Assembly: GCF_018271975.1 (NCBI RefSeq)
Contig: NZ_JAGUCN010000002.1
Span: forward strand, 248,001-312,000
DNA from: Carboxylicivirga mesophila
GTDB lineage: Bacteria > Bacteroidota > Bacteroidia > Bacteroidales > Marinilabiliaceae
Length of the DNA stretch: 64,000 nucleotides
Direction of reading: 5' to 3'
Position 1 is the stretch's first letter; the number at the start of each line of letters is the position of its first letter. The position numbers and the translations under genes are program-made. The notes beneath the pieces are model-generated. The model was not told the DNA's origin and did not search any database. It saw only the letters and a program-made list of their open reading frames with translations. Below, one piece after another: positions 43,288-52,579 of this stretch.

Positions 43288-44445
43288 ATGTCAAAAAGAA
43301 TAGCGATACTGGGTTCTACTGGTTCAATAGGAACTCAGGCTTTAGAGGTAGTTGATGCCCATCCGGGGCAATTTGAAGTGGAGGTTTTAACTGCTAACAA
43401 TAACGTTGAATTACTTATTGAGCAGGCCAAAAAATATCATCCCAATACCATTGTAATTGGTAACGAAGATAAATATCAGCAATTAAGCGATGCCCTTAGG
43501 GATTGCGATGTTAAGGTGTATGCCGGAAACGACGCAATAGCACAGGTGGTACAAATCAGTTCCATTGATGTTGTGTTAACTGCCATGGTAGGTTTTTCAG
43601 GCTTACTGCCAACTATTAATGCCATCAAGGCTGGTAAGCAGATTGCATTGGCCAATAAAGAAACCTTGGTGGTAGCAGGTGATATTATAACTAAGCTGGC
43701 ATTGGAGAATAAGGTAAGTATTTTGCCGGTTGATTCGGAGCATTCAGCTATTTTTCAGTGTCTGGCAGGTGAGTTTCATAATCCTATTGAGAAGATTATT
43801 CTTACAGCTTCGGGTGGCCCTTTTAGGGGAAAGAAGCTTGATTTTCTGCGAAAAGTAACCAGGTGTCAGGCCTTGAATCATCCCAACTGGTCAATGGGCG
43901 ATAAAATCACCATCGACAGTGCATCCATGATGAATAAAGGCCTGGAGGCCATTGAAGCCAGGTGGCTGTTTAATGTGAAGCCCGATGATATTGAAGTAGT
44001 GGTTCACCCACAGTCCATTGTACATTCTCTTGTTCAATTTGAAGATGGTTCCATCAAAGCACAGCTTGGGCTGCCCGATATGCGTTTGCCCATACAGTAT
44101 GCCATGACATTTCCACAGCGATATAAGTCCGATTTTCCGAGGTTTAACTTTATGGATTATCCTGAGCTAACCTTTGAAAAGGTGGACGTTAAAGTGTTTA
44201 AAAACCTCGATCTGGCTTATCAGGCGATGCATAAAGGAGGTAATATGCCATGTATTCTTAATGCGGCCAACGAAGTGGCTGTTGATGGTTTTCTAAAGCA
44301 GAGAATCGGTTTTGTTGAAATGTCGGATGTGATTGAGAAAACAATGATGAAGGCATCGCTTGTGAATCATCCATCACTCGACGATTACATACAAAGCAAT
44401 GCAGAGGCTCGTGCTATTGCTGAAGAAATAATTAATGCCAGATAA
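43288..44445 (+). CDS. dxr: 1-deoxy-D-xylulose 5-phosphate reductoisomerase
   Basis: This 385-residue enzyme converts DXP to 2-C-methyl-D-erythritol 4-phosphate with NADPH, the committed step of the MEP isoprenoid pathway. The N-terminal ILGSTGSIGTQALEVVDAHP binds NADPH. PVDSEHSAIFQCL carries metal ligands, and LTASGGPFR and HPNWSMGDKITIDSASMMNKGLEAIEA form the active-site region. The length is typical. It lies 30 nt after the M23 gene and 135 nt before rseP, an order seen in several Bacteroidota. Confidence 0.98.
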   Translation: MSKRIAILGSTGSIGTQALEVVDAHPGQFEVEVLTANNNVELLIEQAKKYHPNTIVIGNEDKYQQLSDALRDCDVKVYAGNDAIAQVVQISSIDVVLTAMVGFSGLLPTINAIKAGKQIALANKETLVVAGDIITKLALENKVSILPVDSEHSAIFQCLAGEFHNPIEKIILTASGGPFRGKKLDFLRKVTRCQALNHPNWSMGDKITIDSASMMNKGLEAIEARWLFNVKPDDIEVVVHPQSIVHSLVQFEDGSIKAQLGLPDMRLPIQYAMTFPQRYKSDFPRFNFMDYPELTFEKVDVKVFKNLDLAYQAMHKGGNMPCILNAANEVAVDGFLKQRIGFVEMSDVIEKTMMKASLVNHPSLDDYIQSNAEARAIAEEIINAR

Positions 44446-44580
44446 CGAGCTGCTTCGACCTTTTTGTGGTTTGAGCTGTTTACATACTGGTATAACAATG
44501 AAGGCTGCTGTGAAATATCAGCAGGTTATTAATGTGAAAAGAATATATTTGTTGCTTAATTCAGAAAATCAGAATAATTA

Positions 44581-45900
44581 ATGGAGATTTTTATAAAAAC
44601 AGTGCAGCTATTACTAAGCTTATCAATACTGGTAATACTGCATGAATTCGGACATTTCTTTTTTGCCCGTTTATTTAAAACCAGAGTAGAGAAGTTTTAT
44701 TTGTTCTTTAATCCCTGGTTTACCCTTTTCAAATATAAAAAAGGCGAAACTGAGTATGGAATTGGTTGGCTGCCACTAGGTGGCTATGTGAAAATATCAG
44801 GAATGATTGATGAGTCGATGGATAAAGAAGCAATGGCTCAGCCTCCGCAGCCATGGGAGTTTCGCTCAAAGCCGGCCTGGCAGCGACTGATGATTATGGT
44901 TGGTGGTGTTTTGGTGAACTTCATTACCGCCTTTTTTATTTACTGGATGGTGCTATATACCTGGGGAGAGGAATATATACCGGTTCAATCGGCCAAACAT
45001 GGTTTATATTATCACGAAGTGGCTAAAGAAATAGGCTTGCAGGATGGTGATGTGGTGCTAAAGGTTGATGAACATGAAGTTGAGGAAAGTAGTGATATAG
45101 CCCGTTTTATTTTACTTGAAAATGCTAGTCAGCTAACCGTTAAGCGTGGTGAACAAACGCTGATGCTGGCCATTCCTGAAGGCTATGATCAGCGTATGAT
45201 TTCAGAAGAAGTCAGAACATTTGCGCAAGTGCGTTTTCCTGTTGTTGTTGAAGATTTAATGAAAGGCTCCAGTGCCGATGAAGCAGGTTTACTTGCCGGT
45301 GATAGCATTGTGAGTATTAATGGGATGTCAACAGCTTATTTCAATGAATTTACCAAGGCATTAACTGATAATGTAGAGAAAGAAATTGAACTGGGTTTTG
45401 TTCGTCAGGATTCATTAATGTCGCTTAATCTGGTTGTTCCTAAATCAGGGAAAATAGGATTTTTCCTTGTGACAGCTGATAACTATGTTGATATTCAAAG
45501 TCATGAGTATGGCTTTTGGGAGGCTTGTCCAAAAGGTATTGCCAAAGGTGTTGACATCTTAGTGGGCTATGTGAAACAACTAAGACTTATTTTCACCAAA
45601 GAAGGCGCCAAGCAGGTTGGTGGTTTTGGAGCCATGGGCAAATTGTTTCCTTCAACCTGGAACTGGTATGTTTTCTGGTCGAACACAGCATTGATTTCAA
45701 TGATTCTGGCTTTTATGAACATCTTGCCAATTCCAGCACTGGATGGTGGTCATGTATTGTTTTTAATGTACGAGATTGTAACAGGCCGAAAGCCAGGCGA
45801 TAAGTTTATGGAGTACGCCCAAATCACCGGCATGATTCTTTTGTTAGGACTGCTGCTATTTGCCAATGGAAATGATATCTTTAAAGCTTTCTTTAAATAA
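44581..45900 (+). CDS. rseP: RIP metalloprotease RseP (site-2 protease family)
   Basis: This 439-residue intramembrane zinc protease cleaves transmembrane anti-sigma factors in other bacteria. HEFGH (21-25) in the first membrane helix and NILPIPALDGGHVL near the C-terminus supply the metal ligands. Two PDZ-like regions lie between (about 150-215 and 235-310; the second includes DEAGLLAGDSIVSINGM). The FecR protein further along is one possible substrate but that is only inference. It is 38 nt upstream of tatA. Confidence 0.95.
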   Translation: MEIFIKTVQLLLSLSILVILHEFGHFFFARLFKTRVEKFYLFFNPWFTLFKYKKGETEYGIGWLPLGGYVKISGMIDESMDKEAMAQPPQPWEFRSKPAWQRLMIMVGGVLVNFITAFFIYWMVLYTWGEEYIPVQSAKHGLYYHEVAKEIGLQDGDVVLKVDEHEVEESSDIARFILLENASQLTVKRGEQTLMLAIPEGYDQRMISEEVRTFAQVRFPVVVEDLMKGSSADEAGLLAGDSIVSINGMSTAYFNEFTKALTDNVEKEIELGFVRQDSLMSLNLVVPKSGKIGFFLVTADNYVDIQSHEYGFWEACPKGIAKGVDILVGYVKQLRLIFTKEGAKQVGGFGAMGKLFPSTWNWYVFWSNTALISMILAFMNILPIPALDGGHVLFLMYEIVTGRKPGDKFMEYAQITGMILLLGLLLFANGNDIFKAFFK

Positions 45901-45938
45901 GCGAGTTTATTAAATTTGTATAATAAAACTATTAAGAG

Positions 45939-46154
45939 ATGAACAGTTACGTAATATTATGGGCATTGCCCGGCGGACCAGAGTGGATTCTTATCATACT
46001 TGCCTTGTTATTGTTGTTTGGTGGACGTAAAATTCCTGAGTTAATGAAAGGACTCGGACAGGGTATGAAAGAGTTTAAGAAGGCGCGTAACGACGATGAT
46101 AACAAGTCAGATGGTGACAAAAAGAATGAGGCCATCGACGATTCATCAAAGTAA
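45939..46154 (+). CDS. tatA: Twin-arginine translocase subunit TatA
   Basis: This 71-residue TatA/E-type subunit has a transmembrane segment (about 14-30, [15 protein letters not shown]), the hinge [20 protein letters not shown] amphipathic helix and a charged tail. It helps form the protein-conducting part of the Tat pathway. TatC is not in this window. The tail is highly charged, with [14 protein letters not shown]-rich imperfect hairpin at 46184-46212 lies after it but has no T tract. Confidence 0.93.
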   Translation: MNSYVILWALPGGPEWILIILALLLLFGGRKIPELMKGLGQGMKEFKKARNDDDNKSDGDKKNEAIDDSSK

Positions 46155-46247
46155 GCATTAGATCTTATCAATTGTATATTGCGAAGGCCGAACCTCATTG
46201 AGGGTTGGCCTTTGGTGTATATCCAGCACCCAAAAATTAAATTCTGA

Positions 46248-47486
46248 ATGCTACGATTGCTGCTAATTTTATCTATCATTTTATCAGGGGCAAATGTATA
46301 TGCCCGATATGTTGGTACACATGATTACCCGCACTATCCTGCGTGGATGTATGAAAACCGCCTGAAGGAGTTGGATAAATCAACCGTTGTAAAATTGGAT
46401 TACAATGCTAAAGTTCAAGCCTATATTGATGTATATACGGTTAAAAGACGAGAGCATCTCTCCAATATCATTGGGCGTTCAGAATATTATTTTCCTCTTT
46501 TCGAAGAGTATCTGGCCAAATACAATTTGCCGCTCGAATTGAAGTACCTGGCAATAGTCGAATCCGCCTTAGAGCCAACCGCTAAATCCAGTTCCGGGGC
46601 AATGGGGCTTTGGCAGTTTCTGTATCATGCCTCACGCATGTTCGATCTTAAGGTTGATAATTATGTAGATGAGCGTTGTGATCCTGTAAAAAGCACAGAG
46701 GCCGCCTGTCGATACCTGAAGTACTTATATCATAACCTGAACGACTGGCAATTGGCATTGGCGGCTTATAATGGTGGAATTGGGGTGGTACAAAAAGCCA
46801 TTGAACGTTCAGGAGGTAAAACCAATTTTTGGGAACTGCAACCTTATCTGCCAAAGGCAGTGCAGAGCTACGTGCCTGCTTTTATTGCGGTTAACTATGT
46901 TATGAACAATTATCAGCGGCATGATGTGGTGGCAACGCCAGCTCCTTTAAAGTTTGATGAAGTCGATACGGTTTATATTCATAAGTCGCTCACATTCGAG
47001 CAAATTAAGGAGGCTTCTCAAACTTCTATGGAAATTATTGAGTGGTTAAATCCTTCGTATACGCAAAAATACATCCCGGTAAGCAATGGTGCAGTGCCAG
47101 TATTTCTGCCTAAAAGCGGTGTGCTTAAGTTTGTGAGAGCCGAGAAATTGCTAAAAGAAGGAGCGGCTCCTGTGGCTGCAGCCTTACCTGTTGGTGATAA
47201 AACAGGCAGGCAATTGGCAGTTCATGTTGTTAGTAAAGGGGAGTTCTTTCATAAAATTGCCATCGACAACGAATGTCGCATCAGCGATTTAATATATTGG
47301 AACAACTTACCCAACCGGAACCTGTATGTTAATCAGCGCTTGTGGGTGTGGCGGCCTGTTAAGCGGCAAGAATATTTCTTTGTGGCAGATGAAAAGTTAA
47401 GCGTTAAGCCCCGACTTAGGGTAGATAATGGTTATGTGGTAGATAATGCTTCATTAAGTAGTCGAAAATACGGAAGTGGCACTTAA
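46248..47486 (+). CDS. MltD-like lytic transglycosylase with LysM domain
   Basis: This 412-residue cell-wall enzyme has a signal peptide (about 1-19, ending YARY). The SLT domain runs at about 80-215: ELKYLAIVESALEPTAKSSSGAMGLWQF has the catalytic Glu (in ESAL) and LALAAYNGG is the conserved loop. A C-terminal LysM-like domain (about 320-375, VSKGEFFHKIAIDNECRISDLIYWNNL) should bind peptidoglycan. A second region (VDTVYIHKSLTFEQIKEA) may be a degenerate LysM. It is part of the envelope gene run. Confidence 0.93.
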   Translation: MLRLLLILSIILSGANVYARYVGTHDYPHYPAWMYENRLKELDKSTVVKLDYNAKVQAYIDVYTVKRREHLSNIIGRSEYYFPLFEEYLAKYNLPLELKYLAIVESALEPTAKSSSGAMGLWQFLYHASRMFDLKVDNYVDERCDPVKSTEAACRYLKYLYHNLNDWQLALAAYNGGIGVVQKAIERSGGKTNFWELQPYLPKAVQSYVPAFIAVNYVMNNYQRHDVVATPAPLKFDEVDTVYIHKSLTFEQIKEASQTSMEIIEWLNPSYTQKYIPVSNGAVPVFLPKSGVLKFVRAEKLLKEGAAPVAAALPVGDKTGRQLAVHVVSKGEFFHKIAIDNECRISDLIYWNNLPNRNLYVNQRLWVWRPVKRQEYFFVADEKLSVKPRLRVDNGYVVDNASLSSRKYGSGT

Positions 47487-47535
47487 CCAGTTGCTGATAA
47501 GTAAGAAACACCTTAATCAAATAAAATATCATAGT

Positions 47536-48519
47536 ATGAGACACTTTAAATATTTACTGATAGCCATTGTTGTATTGATGGTTGGTTGTAAGGATAAGCA
47601 AACCGGCTATAAACCTAATGTTGGCGGTAAAGCTGGCGAAATGCTGGTTGTAATGGATGATAAGATTAAAACGTCTCCTGGTGGCGAAGAGCTGCAGGCT
47701 TTACTGACTGAGACTTATCTCGGTCTGCCACAGGAGGAACCTCACTTTAAAATGAGTGTGGCGCCGCATCGTTCATTTGCCAATTTTTTACGGACGATTC
47801 GAAATATTGTGATGGTAACCGTTAAACCTGATGTTAAAGAAGAGGCCGTGAAATTTTACCACGATAGATGGGCCAGACCTCAGGCAGTTGTGAGTATTAC
47901 AGCCAAAGATACGGCCAGTCTGAAGCAATTGGTTGAAGCCAATCAATTAAAAATACTTAGTTTCTTTAATAAAGCTGAACGTGAGCGTTTTATAGGGGAA
48001 TATAAAAAATTTGCAAGTGATGAACTGATGAAACTGACGGATTCAACGTTTCATGTGCACATGTCCATTCCCAATAGTTTAAGCAATAAAAAGTCAACCA
48101 AGTCATTTATTTGGATGAATGAAGCTGCTGATTGGGGATTTCAAGGCATGTTCTTATATGAGGTTCCATATGTGGGTGAAGGCACTTTCTCAAAAGAGTA
48201 TCTGCTGAATAAACGCGATTCAATACTGCATAAAAATGTTCCCGGGCCATCCGAAGGTTCATTTATGACAACGGAACATTTGTATCCGGTTATATACAAA
48301 AAGACGGAAATTAATGGCAATGAGGTGGTTGAGATGCGTGGTTTATGGAAAGTGCAGAACGATATGATGGGCGGACCGTTTGTGTTGCAAGCGCATTACG
48401 ACAAGAAAAGTAACCGCGTGGTGATTACTGATGGTTTTGTTTATTCTCCCGAGAAGCCTGATAAGCGGGATAAGATTCGTCAGATGGAAGCCCTGATGTA
48501 TACACTTACTTTTAAATAA
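47536..48519 (+). CDS. DUF4837 family lipoprotein
   Basis: This is a 327-residue lipoprotein with lipobox Cys18 (VLMVGCKDKQ). I start it at ATG 47536 because the signal sequence then begins at the proper place; an upstream in-frame start overlaps the previous gene. GKAGEMLVVMDD and the FANFLRTIRNIVMV block are the DUF4837 hallmarks, a family largely confined to Bacteroidota. Function is unknown. It is 3 nt before the next small gene. Confidence 0.9.
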   Translation: MRHFKYLLIAIVVLMVGCKDKQTGYKPNVGGKAGEMLVVMDDKIKTSPGGEELQALLTETYLGLPQEEPHFKMSVAPHRSFANFLRTIRNIVMVTVKPDVKEEAVKFYHDRWARPQAVVSITAKDTASLKQLVEANQLKILSFFNKAERERFIGEYKKFASDELMKLTDSTFHVHMSIPNSLSNKKSTKSFIWMNEAADWGFQGMFLYEVPYVGEGTFSKEYLLNKRDSILHKNVPGPSEGSFMTTEHLYPVIYKKTEINGNEVVEMRGLWKVQNDMMGGPFVLQAHYDKKSNRVVITDGFVYSPEKPDKRDKIRQMEALMYTLTFK

Positions 48520-48522
48520 ATT

Positions 48523-48927
48523 ATGCTGCCACAACTAAATAGTACTGCCTTGCGACAGGCCTGCGGGCGCGAAGATTTGATCAGGAAAGCAGCTGCCCAG
48601 ATTATTAAGGATTTTGCCGAGTTTGGCTTTGAAGTATCATTCTCAGGCGATGTTGAAGGCTTTTATGAAGAGGTGTTCAGGCAAATGAAGGTGCACATAG
48701 AAAGCATCATGGGAGAGCACTATTCGCAGTTTCTCAACTTTTTGTATCGGATAGATGTTACAGAAGGACAAGTGGCCGTTTATCAGCGAGAGATGGGAGA
48801 TGTCTCATATGAAGATGCCTTAACTGAATTAATTATTCACCGTGAGATGAAGAAAGTGATGATTCGTGAGTATTTCAAGGCACAGAGTCAGTCAAAAGAT
48901 AGCGGAACGCCACAGCTTTCAGATTAA
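48523..48927 (+). CDS. Conserved-looking small protein, function unknown
   Basis: This 134-residue, mainly helical protein (AAAQIIKDFAEFGFEVSFSG, then VFRQMKVHIESIMGEHYSQFLNFLYRIDV) has no signal peptide or membrane segment. I recognise no named family. It is tightly spaced between the DUF4837 gene (3 nt) and pepA (11 nt), so it is translated as part of that operon. Cytoplasmic location is inferred. Confidence 0.8.
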   Translation: MLPQLNSTALRQACGREDLIRKAAAQIIKDFAEFGFEVSFSGDVEGFYEEVFRQMKVHIESIMGEHYSQFLNFLYRIDVTEGQVAVYQREMGDVSYEDALTELIIHREMKKVMIREYFKAQSQSKDSGTPQLSD

Positions 48928-48938
48928 AAACAATTATT

Positions 48939-50372
48939 ATGCAATTAACGATAAAACATACTGGCGAACGTCCTGATGGCGTTCGCAATGTATTCCTGGT
49001 AAAAGATGCCGGAGTGCTAAAGAATTTTGGCTTTAACAATGAAGCGCTGGCATATGTCGATGCTAAAATAGAGGCCAAGGAAACTCTGATTACCATTCAA
49101 AACTATAGCATTGTCTACTATGTACGAATTGTTAGCGATGAAGAGCCATCTGACAAATTATACGAGGCACTGCGTAAAGATGGAGCTTCGGTATATGCCA
49201 ACATGAAAAAGGATAAAAAGGCAGATGTATGTATTTATGATGTTATTGGCGATAAGGCCTTGACATTAGCTTTAACCGAAGGGATAGCTTTGTCGTCATA
49301 CCGATTTGAAAAATATAAGACCGAACAAAAAGATGAAACAAAGGATGTTTGCATCTGGGTGGCTTCATCGGCTCTTAATCAGGCTGATTTAGATGAGCTA
49401 CGTCTCCTGAGTAATGCCGTTTTTGTAACACGCAATCTGGTAAATGAACCTGTTTCAACCTTGAATGTGGAAGAGTTGTCAGAAACCATTAGTGAGCTGG
49501 GTGCTATTCATGGTTTTGATGTTGAAGTATTTAACAAGACAAAGCTTGAAACACTTAAGTTCGGCGGCCTGCTGGGTGTCAATAAAGGAAGCGTTGATCC
49601 TCCGGCTTTTCATATACTTGAATGGAAGCCGGAAGAAACTAAAAATCCCAAGCCCATTGTATTGGTAGGTAAAGGAGTGGTTTATGACACAGGTGGTATT
49701 AACCTGAAAACCCCTCCTGGTAGCCTGGATGATATGAAGTCTGATATGGGCGGGGCAGCCTCTGTAGTAGGAACCTTGGTTGCTGTTGCGGCCAATAAGT
49801 TGCCTCTGCATGTAATTGGTTTAATACCGGCGACCGATAATCGTCCCGGAGGTAATGCCATTGTACCGGGTGATATTCTTACTATGCACAATGGCAAAAC
49901 CGTGGAGGTGCTCAATACCGATGCTGAAGGTCGTTTAATATTAGCTGATGCCTTATCGTATTCAGAAAAGTATGAGCCTGAGTTGGTTATTGATTTAGCC
50001 ACCCTCACAGGTAGTGCAGTCATGGCATTGGGGCAATATGCTACGGTAGGCATGGGAACTGCATCTGATGAGGTTTTTAATGAGCTTGAAAAAGCCGGTA
50101 ACTGTGTGTACGAGCGCATCGTGCGTTTCCCTTTCTGGGATGAGTATGGCGAGTTGATTAAGTCGGACATAGCAGATATTAAAAATCTTGGCGGACGCGA
50201 GGCCGGAGCCATTACAGCCGGTAAGTTCTTAAGCCATTTCGTTAGTAATCCCTGGATTCATTTAGATATTGCCGGACCTGCATTTGTTAAAAAAGAAGAC
50301 AGTTATCGCGGTTCTGGTGCATCCGGAGTAGGAGTTCGTTTGCTCTATGAGTTTCTGAAGAACAGATGCTAG
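48939..50372 (+). CDS. pepA: Leucyl aminopeptidase (M17)
   Basis: This 477-residue cytosolic M17 enzyme removes N-terminal residues from peptides. KGVVYDTGGINLKT and NTDAEGRLILADALSYSEKY hold the two-metal centre and catalytic residues. The C-terminal half is the conserved catalytic domain and the N-terminal half the macro-like regulatory domain. It fits the peptide-degrading theme of the window. It lies 70 nt before pdxA. Confidence 0.96.
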   Translation: MQLTIKHTGERPDGVRNVFLVKDAGVLKNFGFNNEALAYVDAKIEAKETLITIQNYSIVYYVRIVSDEEPSDKLYEALRKDGASVYANMKKDKKADVCIYDVIGDKALTLALTEGIALSSYRFEKYKTEQKDETKDVCIWVASSALNQADLDELRLLSNAVFVTRNLVNEPVSTLNVEELSETISELGAIHGFDVEVFNKTKLETLKFGGLLGVNKGSVDPPAFHILEWKPEETKNPKPIVLVGKGVVYDTGGINLKTPPGSLDDMKSDMGGAASVVGTLVAVAANKLPLHVIGLIPATDNRPGGNAIVPGDILTMHNGKTVEVLNTDAEGRLILADALSYSEKYEPELVIDLATLTGSAVMALGQYATVGMGTASDEVFNELEKAGNCVYERIVRFPFWDEYGELIKSDIADIKNLGGREAGAITAGKFLSHFVSNPWIHLDIAGPAFVKKEDSYRGSGASGVGVRLLYEFLKNRC

Positions 50373-50442
50373 TTTGCTAAATTATATTAATTTTAGTGCC
50401 CAATAGCTGAAACACAAGGTGTGTGGCAGAAAAAATGAAATT

Positions 50443-51504
50443 ATGAGTGATAAAATAAAAGTGGGAATCACCCACGGCGATATTAATGGAATAGGGTATG
50501 AAGTCATCTTCAAAACATTGGCTGATGCCCGAGTGTTTGACGCTTTTGTGCCTGTTATTTACGGTTCATCTAAGGTAGCAGCCTACCATCGCAAAGCACT
50601 TAATATTCCCAACTTCAGTTTAAACAGTATTAATAGTGTGGATGATGCGCACAATAAGCGCGTAAACATTATTAATTGTTTAGATGATAATATCCGGGTT
50701 GAGCTGGGGAAATCAACCACTATAGGAGGCGATGCAGCCTATAAGGCGCTTGAGATGGCGGTAAGTGATTTGAAAGAAGGAAAGATTGATGTCTTGGTGA
50801 CAGCTCCTATTAATAAGGAGAATATACAATCGGAGTCATTCAAATTTCCTGGGCATACCGAATATTTGCAGCAAGTAGCAGGCGAGGGAGAAGCTTTGAT
50901 GCTGATGGTTTCGGAACATATGAAGGTAGGCGTGGTTGCTGGTCACGTGCCAATTAAAGAGGTAGCCTCAAAAATAACTGAGGAAAGTATCTTAAGCAAG
51001 TTACGTACTTTAAATAAATCCTTGCAACAAGATTTCTCGATACGTCGCCCTCGTATTGCCGTTCTTGGACTCAATCCGCATGCTGGCGATGGTGGTGTAA
51101 TCGGGAGCGAAGAGCAGGGTATTATTATACCAGCCATTAATAAAGCCAAAGAAGAAGGAATTATGGCATTAGGGCCATACCCTGCTGATGGCTTATTTGG
51201 TAGCGAACAGTTTCGTAACTTTGATGCTATTCTGGCCATGTATCACGACCAGGGGCTGGCACCGTTCAAAACACTTACGTTCTCAAAAGGAGTTAACTTT
51301 ACGGCTGGTCTGCCATTTATTCGTACGTCGCCCGATCATGGAACAGCTTTCGAAATTGCTGGTCAGGATAAGGCAAAAGAAGATTCATTTAGGGAAGCTG
51401 TGTACCTGGCGGTAGACGTTTGTCGTAATCGTCAGATGAATATTGAGCTTGGCAAGAATCCATTAAAGACATATGATGTAAATGAGTTAGAGCAAAAAGA
51501 ATAG
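50443..51504 (+). CDS. pdxA: 4-hydroxythreonine-4-phosphate dehydrogenase
   Basis: This 353-residue NAD-dependent enzyme supplies the amino-ketone precursor of pyridoxine phosphate in the DXP-dependent vitamin B6 route. ATG 50443 gives the usual MSDKIKVGITHGDINGIGYE start. TAPINKENIQ, FPGHTEYLQ, VAGHVPIKEVA and AMYHDQGLAPFKTL are the family motifs, including metal-binding His residues. The upstream dxr competes for the same DXP pool. A terminator lies at 51526. Confidence 0.95.
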   Translation: MSDKIKVGITHGDINGIGYEVIFKTLADARVFDAFVPVIYGSSKVAAYHRKALNIPNFSLNSINSVDDAHNKRVNIINCLDDNIRVELGKSTTIGGDAAYKALEMAVSDLKEGKIDVLVTAPINKENIQSESFKFPGHTEYLQQVAGEGEALMLMVSEHMKVGVVAGHVPIKEVASKITEESILSKLRTLNKSLQQDFSIRRPRIAVLGLNPHAGDGGVIGSEEQGIIIPAINKAKEEGIMALGPYPADGLFGSEQFRNFDAILAMYHDQGLAPFKTLTFSKGVNFTAGLPFIRTSPDHGTAFEIAGQDKAKEDSFREAVYLAVDVCRNRQMNIELGKNPLKTYDVNELEQKE

Positions 51505-51525
51505 ATAAAAAACTAAAGCAATTGT

Positions 51526-51556
51526 AAGGCCTCCTGAATCTCAGGGGCCTTTTTTA
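51526..51556 (+). terminator. Rho-independent terminator of pdxA operon
   Basis: AAGGCC and CCTGA (51526-51537, one bulged T) pair with TCAGGGGCCTT (51541-51551), followed by T residues. The loop is ATC. Confidence 0.85.
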
Positions 51557-51727
51557 TTGCAATCGCATTTGTTGTCATTCGTTTCGAAGGTTAATTACGC
51601 ATCAATATTCATAATCTTTCAAAATAAGTCTTACTGCTTGTTAAAGAAATTGGGGTGAAATGGTATACAAATAGGACATGCCTGAAAGCCTTATTTCTTA
51701 AATAATGTTATTTAACTGATGTTTGTC

Positions 51728-51747
51728 ATATGATTGACCAATCATAT
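51728..51747. promoter_or_regulatory. Operator-like 9-bp dyad upstream of the ECF sigma gene
   Basis: ATATGATTG and CAATCATAT are perfect inverted arms around AC, 178 nt upstream of the sigma gene. The compact twofold symmetry suggests a dimeric regulator site; the binding protein is unknown. It lies outside any T-rich terminator. Confidence 0.45.
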
Positions 51748-51924
51748 ACCCCGCCTCAAATGGACTAGAGTGTCTTTAAGTAGTTGATAATCAACGTGTA
51801 GATTTGGGGATACACATTTACCCACCTTGCTGAACATTTGACCATTGTTGCAGGATACATTTTAATTTACTTTCGAGCCTTGCAAATTCACAGCTAACAT
51901 TTATTTGCATTTACTAGAAGCGAT

Positions 51925-52512
51925 ATGATCCAAGAGAAAAAAATTGCCCAACAGATTCGCGAAGGGAATCTTGAAGCATTCCAGGAGTTTTATAAATCGT
52001 ATTTCAGGCGTCTGCTTAATTATGCTACTATGTTTATCAACCAGTCTGATGTAGCAGAAGACATAGTGCAGGAGGCGTTCTTTAAACTATGGAATAATCG
52101 CGAGGCAATTAATGAGGATCAAACCTTGGTTGGATGGCTGTATCGCGCCATTCGCAATCAATGCATCAATCAGCTAAAGCAGCAAAAGGTACACGAGAAA
52201 TTTATTGAATTTGCCAGTAATTATGAGGCCATCGATAAGGTGTATAAACATGATTTTGACTTATCCTTGAATGATGCTGATGATTTTTATGTTTGGGCTG
52301 AAATAAAGAAGGCCATTGAAAGTCTACCCGAAAAGCGCCGGGAAGTCTATCAGCTGTCAAAAATTGAAGGACATTCACATAACGAAATTGCCAAAGAGTT
52401 AGCAATTACTACAAAAGGTGTTGAACGTCATATTACCCTCGCCAACAGGGCACTGCGTTCAAAACTCAAGCATCTGAAAACAGCCATATTTGTATTGGCG
52501 CTGTTACCGTAA
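51925..52512 (+). CDS. ECF sigma-70 factor (FecI-like)
   Basis: This 195-residue ECF sigma factor contains region 2 (YKSYFRRLLNYATMFINQSDVAEDIVQEAFFKLW) and region 4 (LPEKRREVYQLSKIEGHSHNEIAKELAITTKGVERH, a helix-turn-helix). It should direct RNA polymerase to the SusC/SusD genes that follow. It lies 67 nt before a FecR anti-sigma gene and 1.3 kb before SusC, the classical order. The C-terminus ends with a hydrophobic stretch (TAIFVLALLP). Confidence 0.93.
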   Translation: MIQEKKIAQQIREGNLEAFQEFYKSYFRRLLNYATMFINQSDVAEDIVQEAFFKLWNNREAINEDQTLVGWLYRAIRNQCINQLKQQKVHEKFIEFASNYEAIDKVYKHDFDLSLNDADDFYVWAEIKKAIESLPEKRREVYQLSKIEGHSHNEIAKELAITTKGVERHITLANRALRSKLKHLKTAIFVLALLP

Positions 52513-52579
52513 ATTTTTTTTCAAAAAAAAGTGTGGGGTATTGTATTGTAGCTTGTATTAATTGTGTAAGCGCACGAAG

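Larger units (their letters stand above)
51505..51924. other. Intergenic region with terminator and operator-like dyad
   Basis: These 420 bases precede the ECF sigma gene. They contain the pdxA terminator (51526-51556), a 20-bp dyad (51728-51747) and a short inverted repeat (51783-51795). No ORF was seen. Confidence 0.6.

Noticed and set aside
46184-46212. Terminator after tatA
   Set aside because: A GC-rich imperfect hairpin is present but lacks a T tract; it may be a processing element or chance.
49682-50212. 176-codon minus-strand ORF inside pepA
   Set aside because: Antisense to the most conserved part of an M17 enzyme; no homology pattern.
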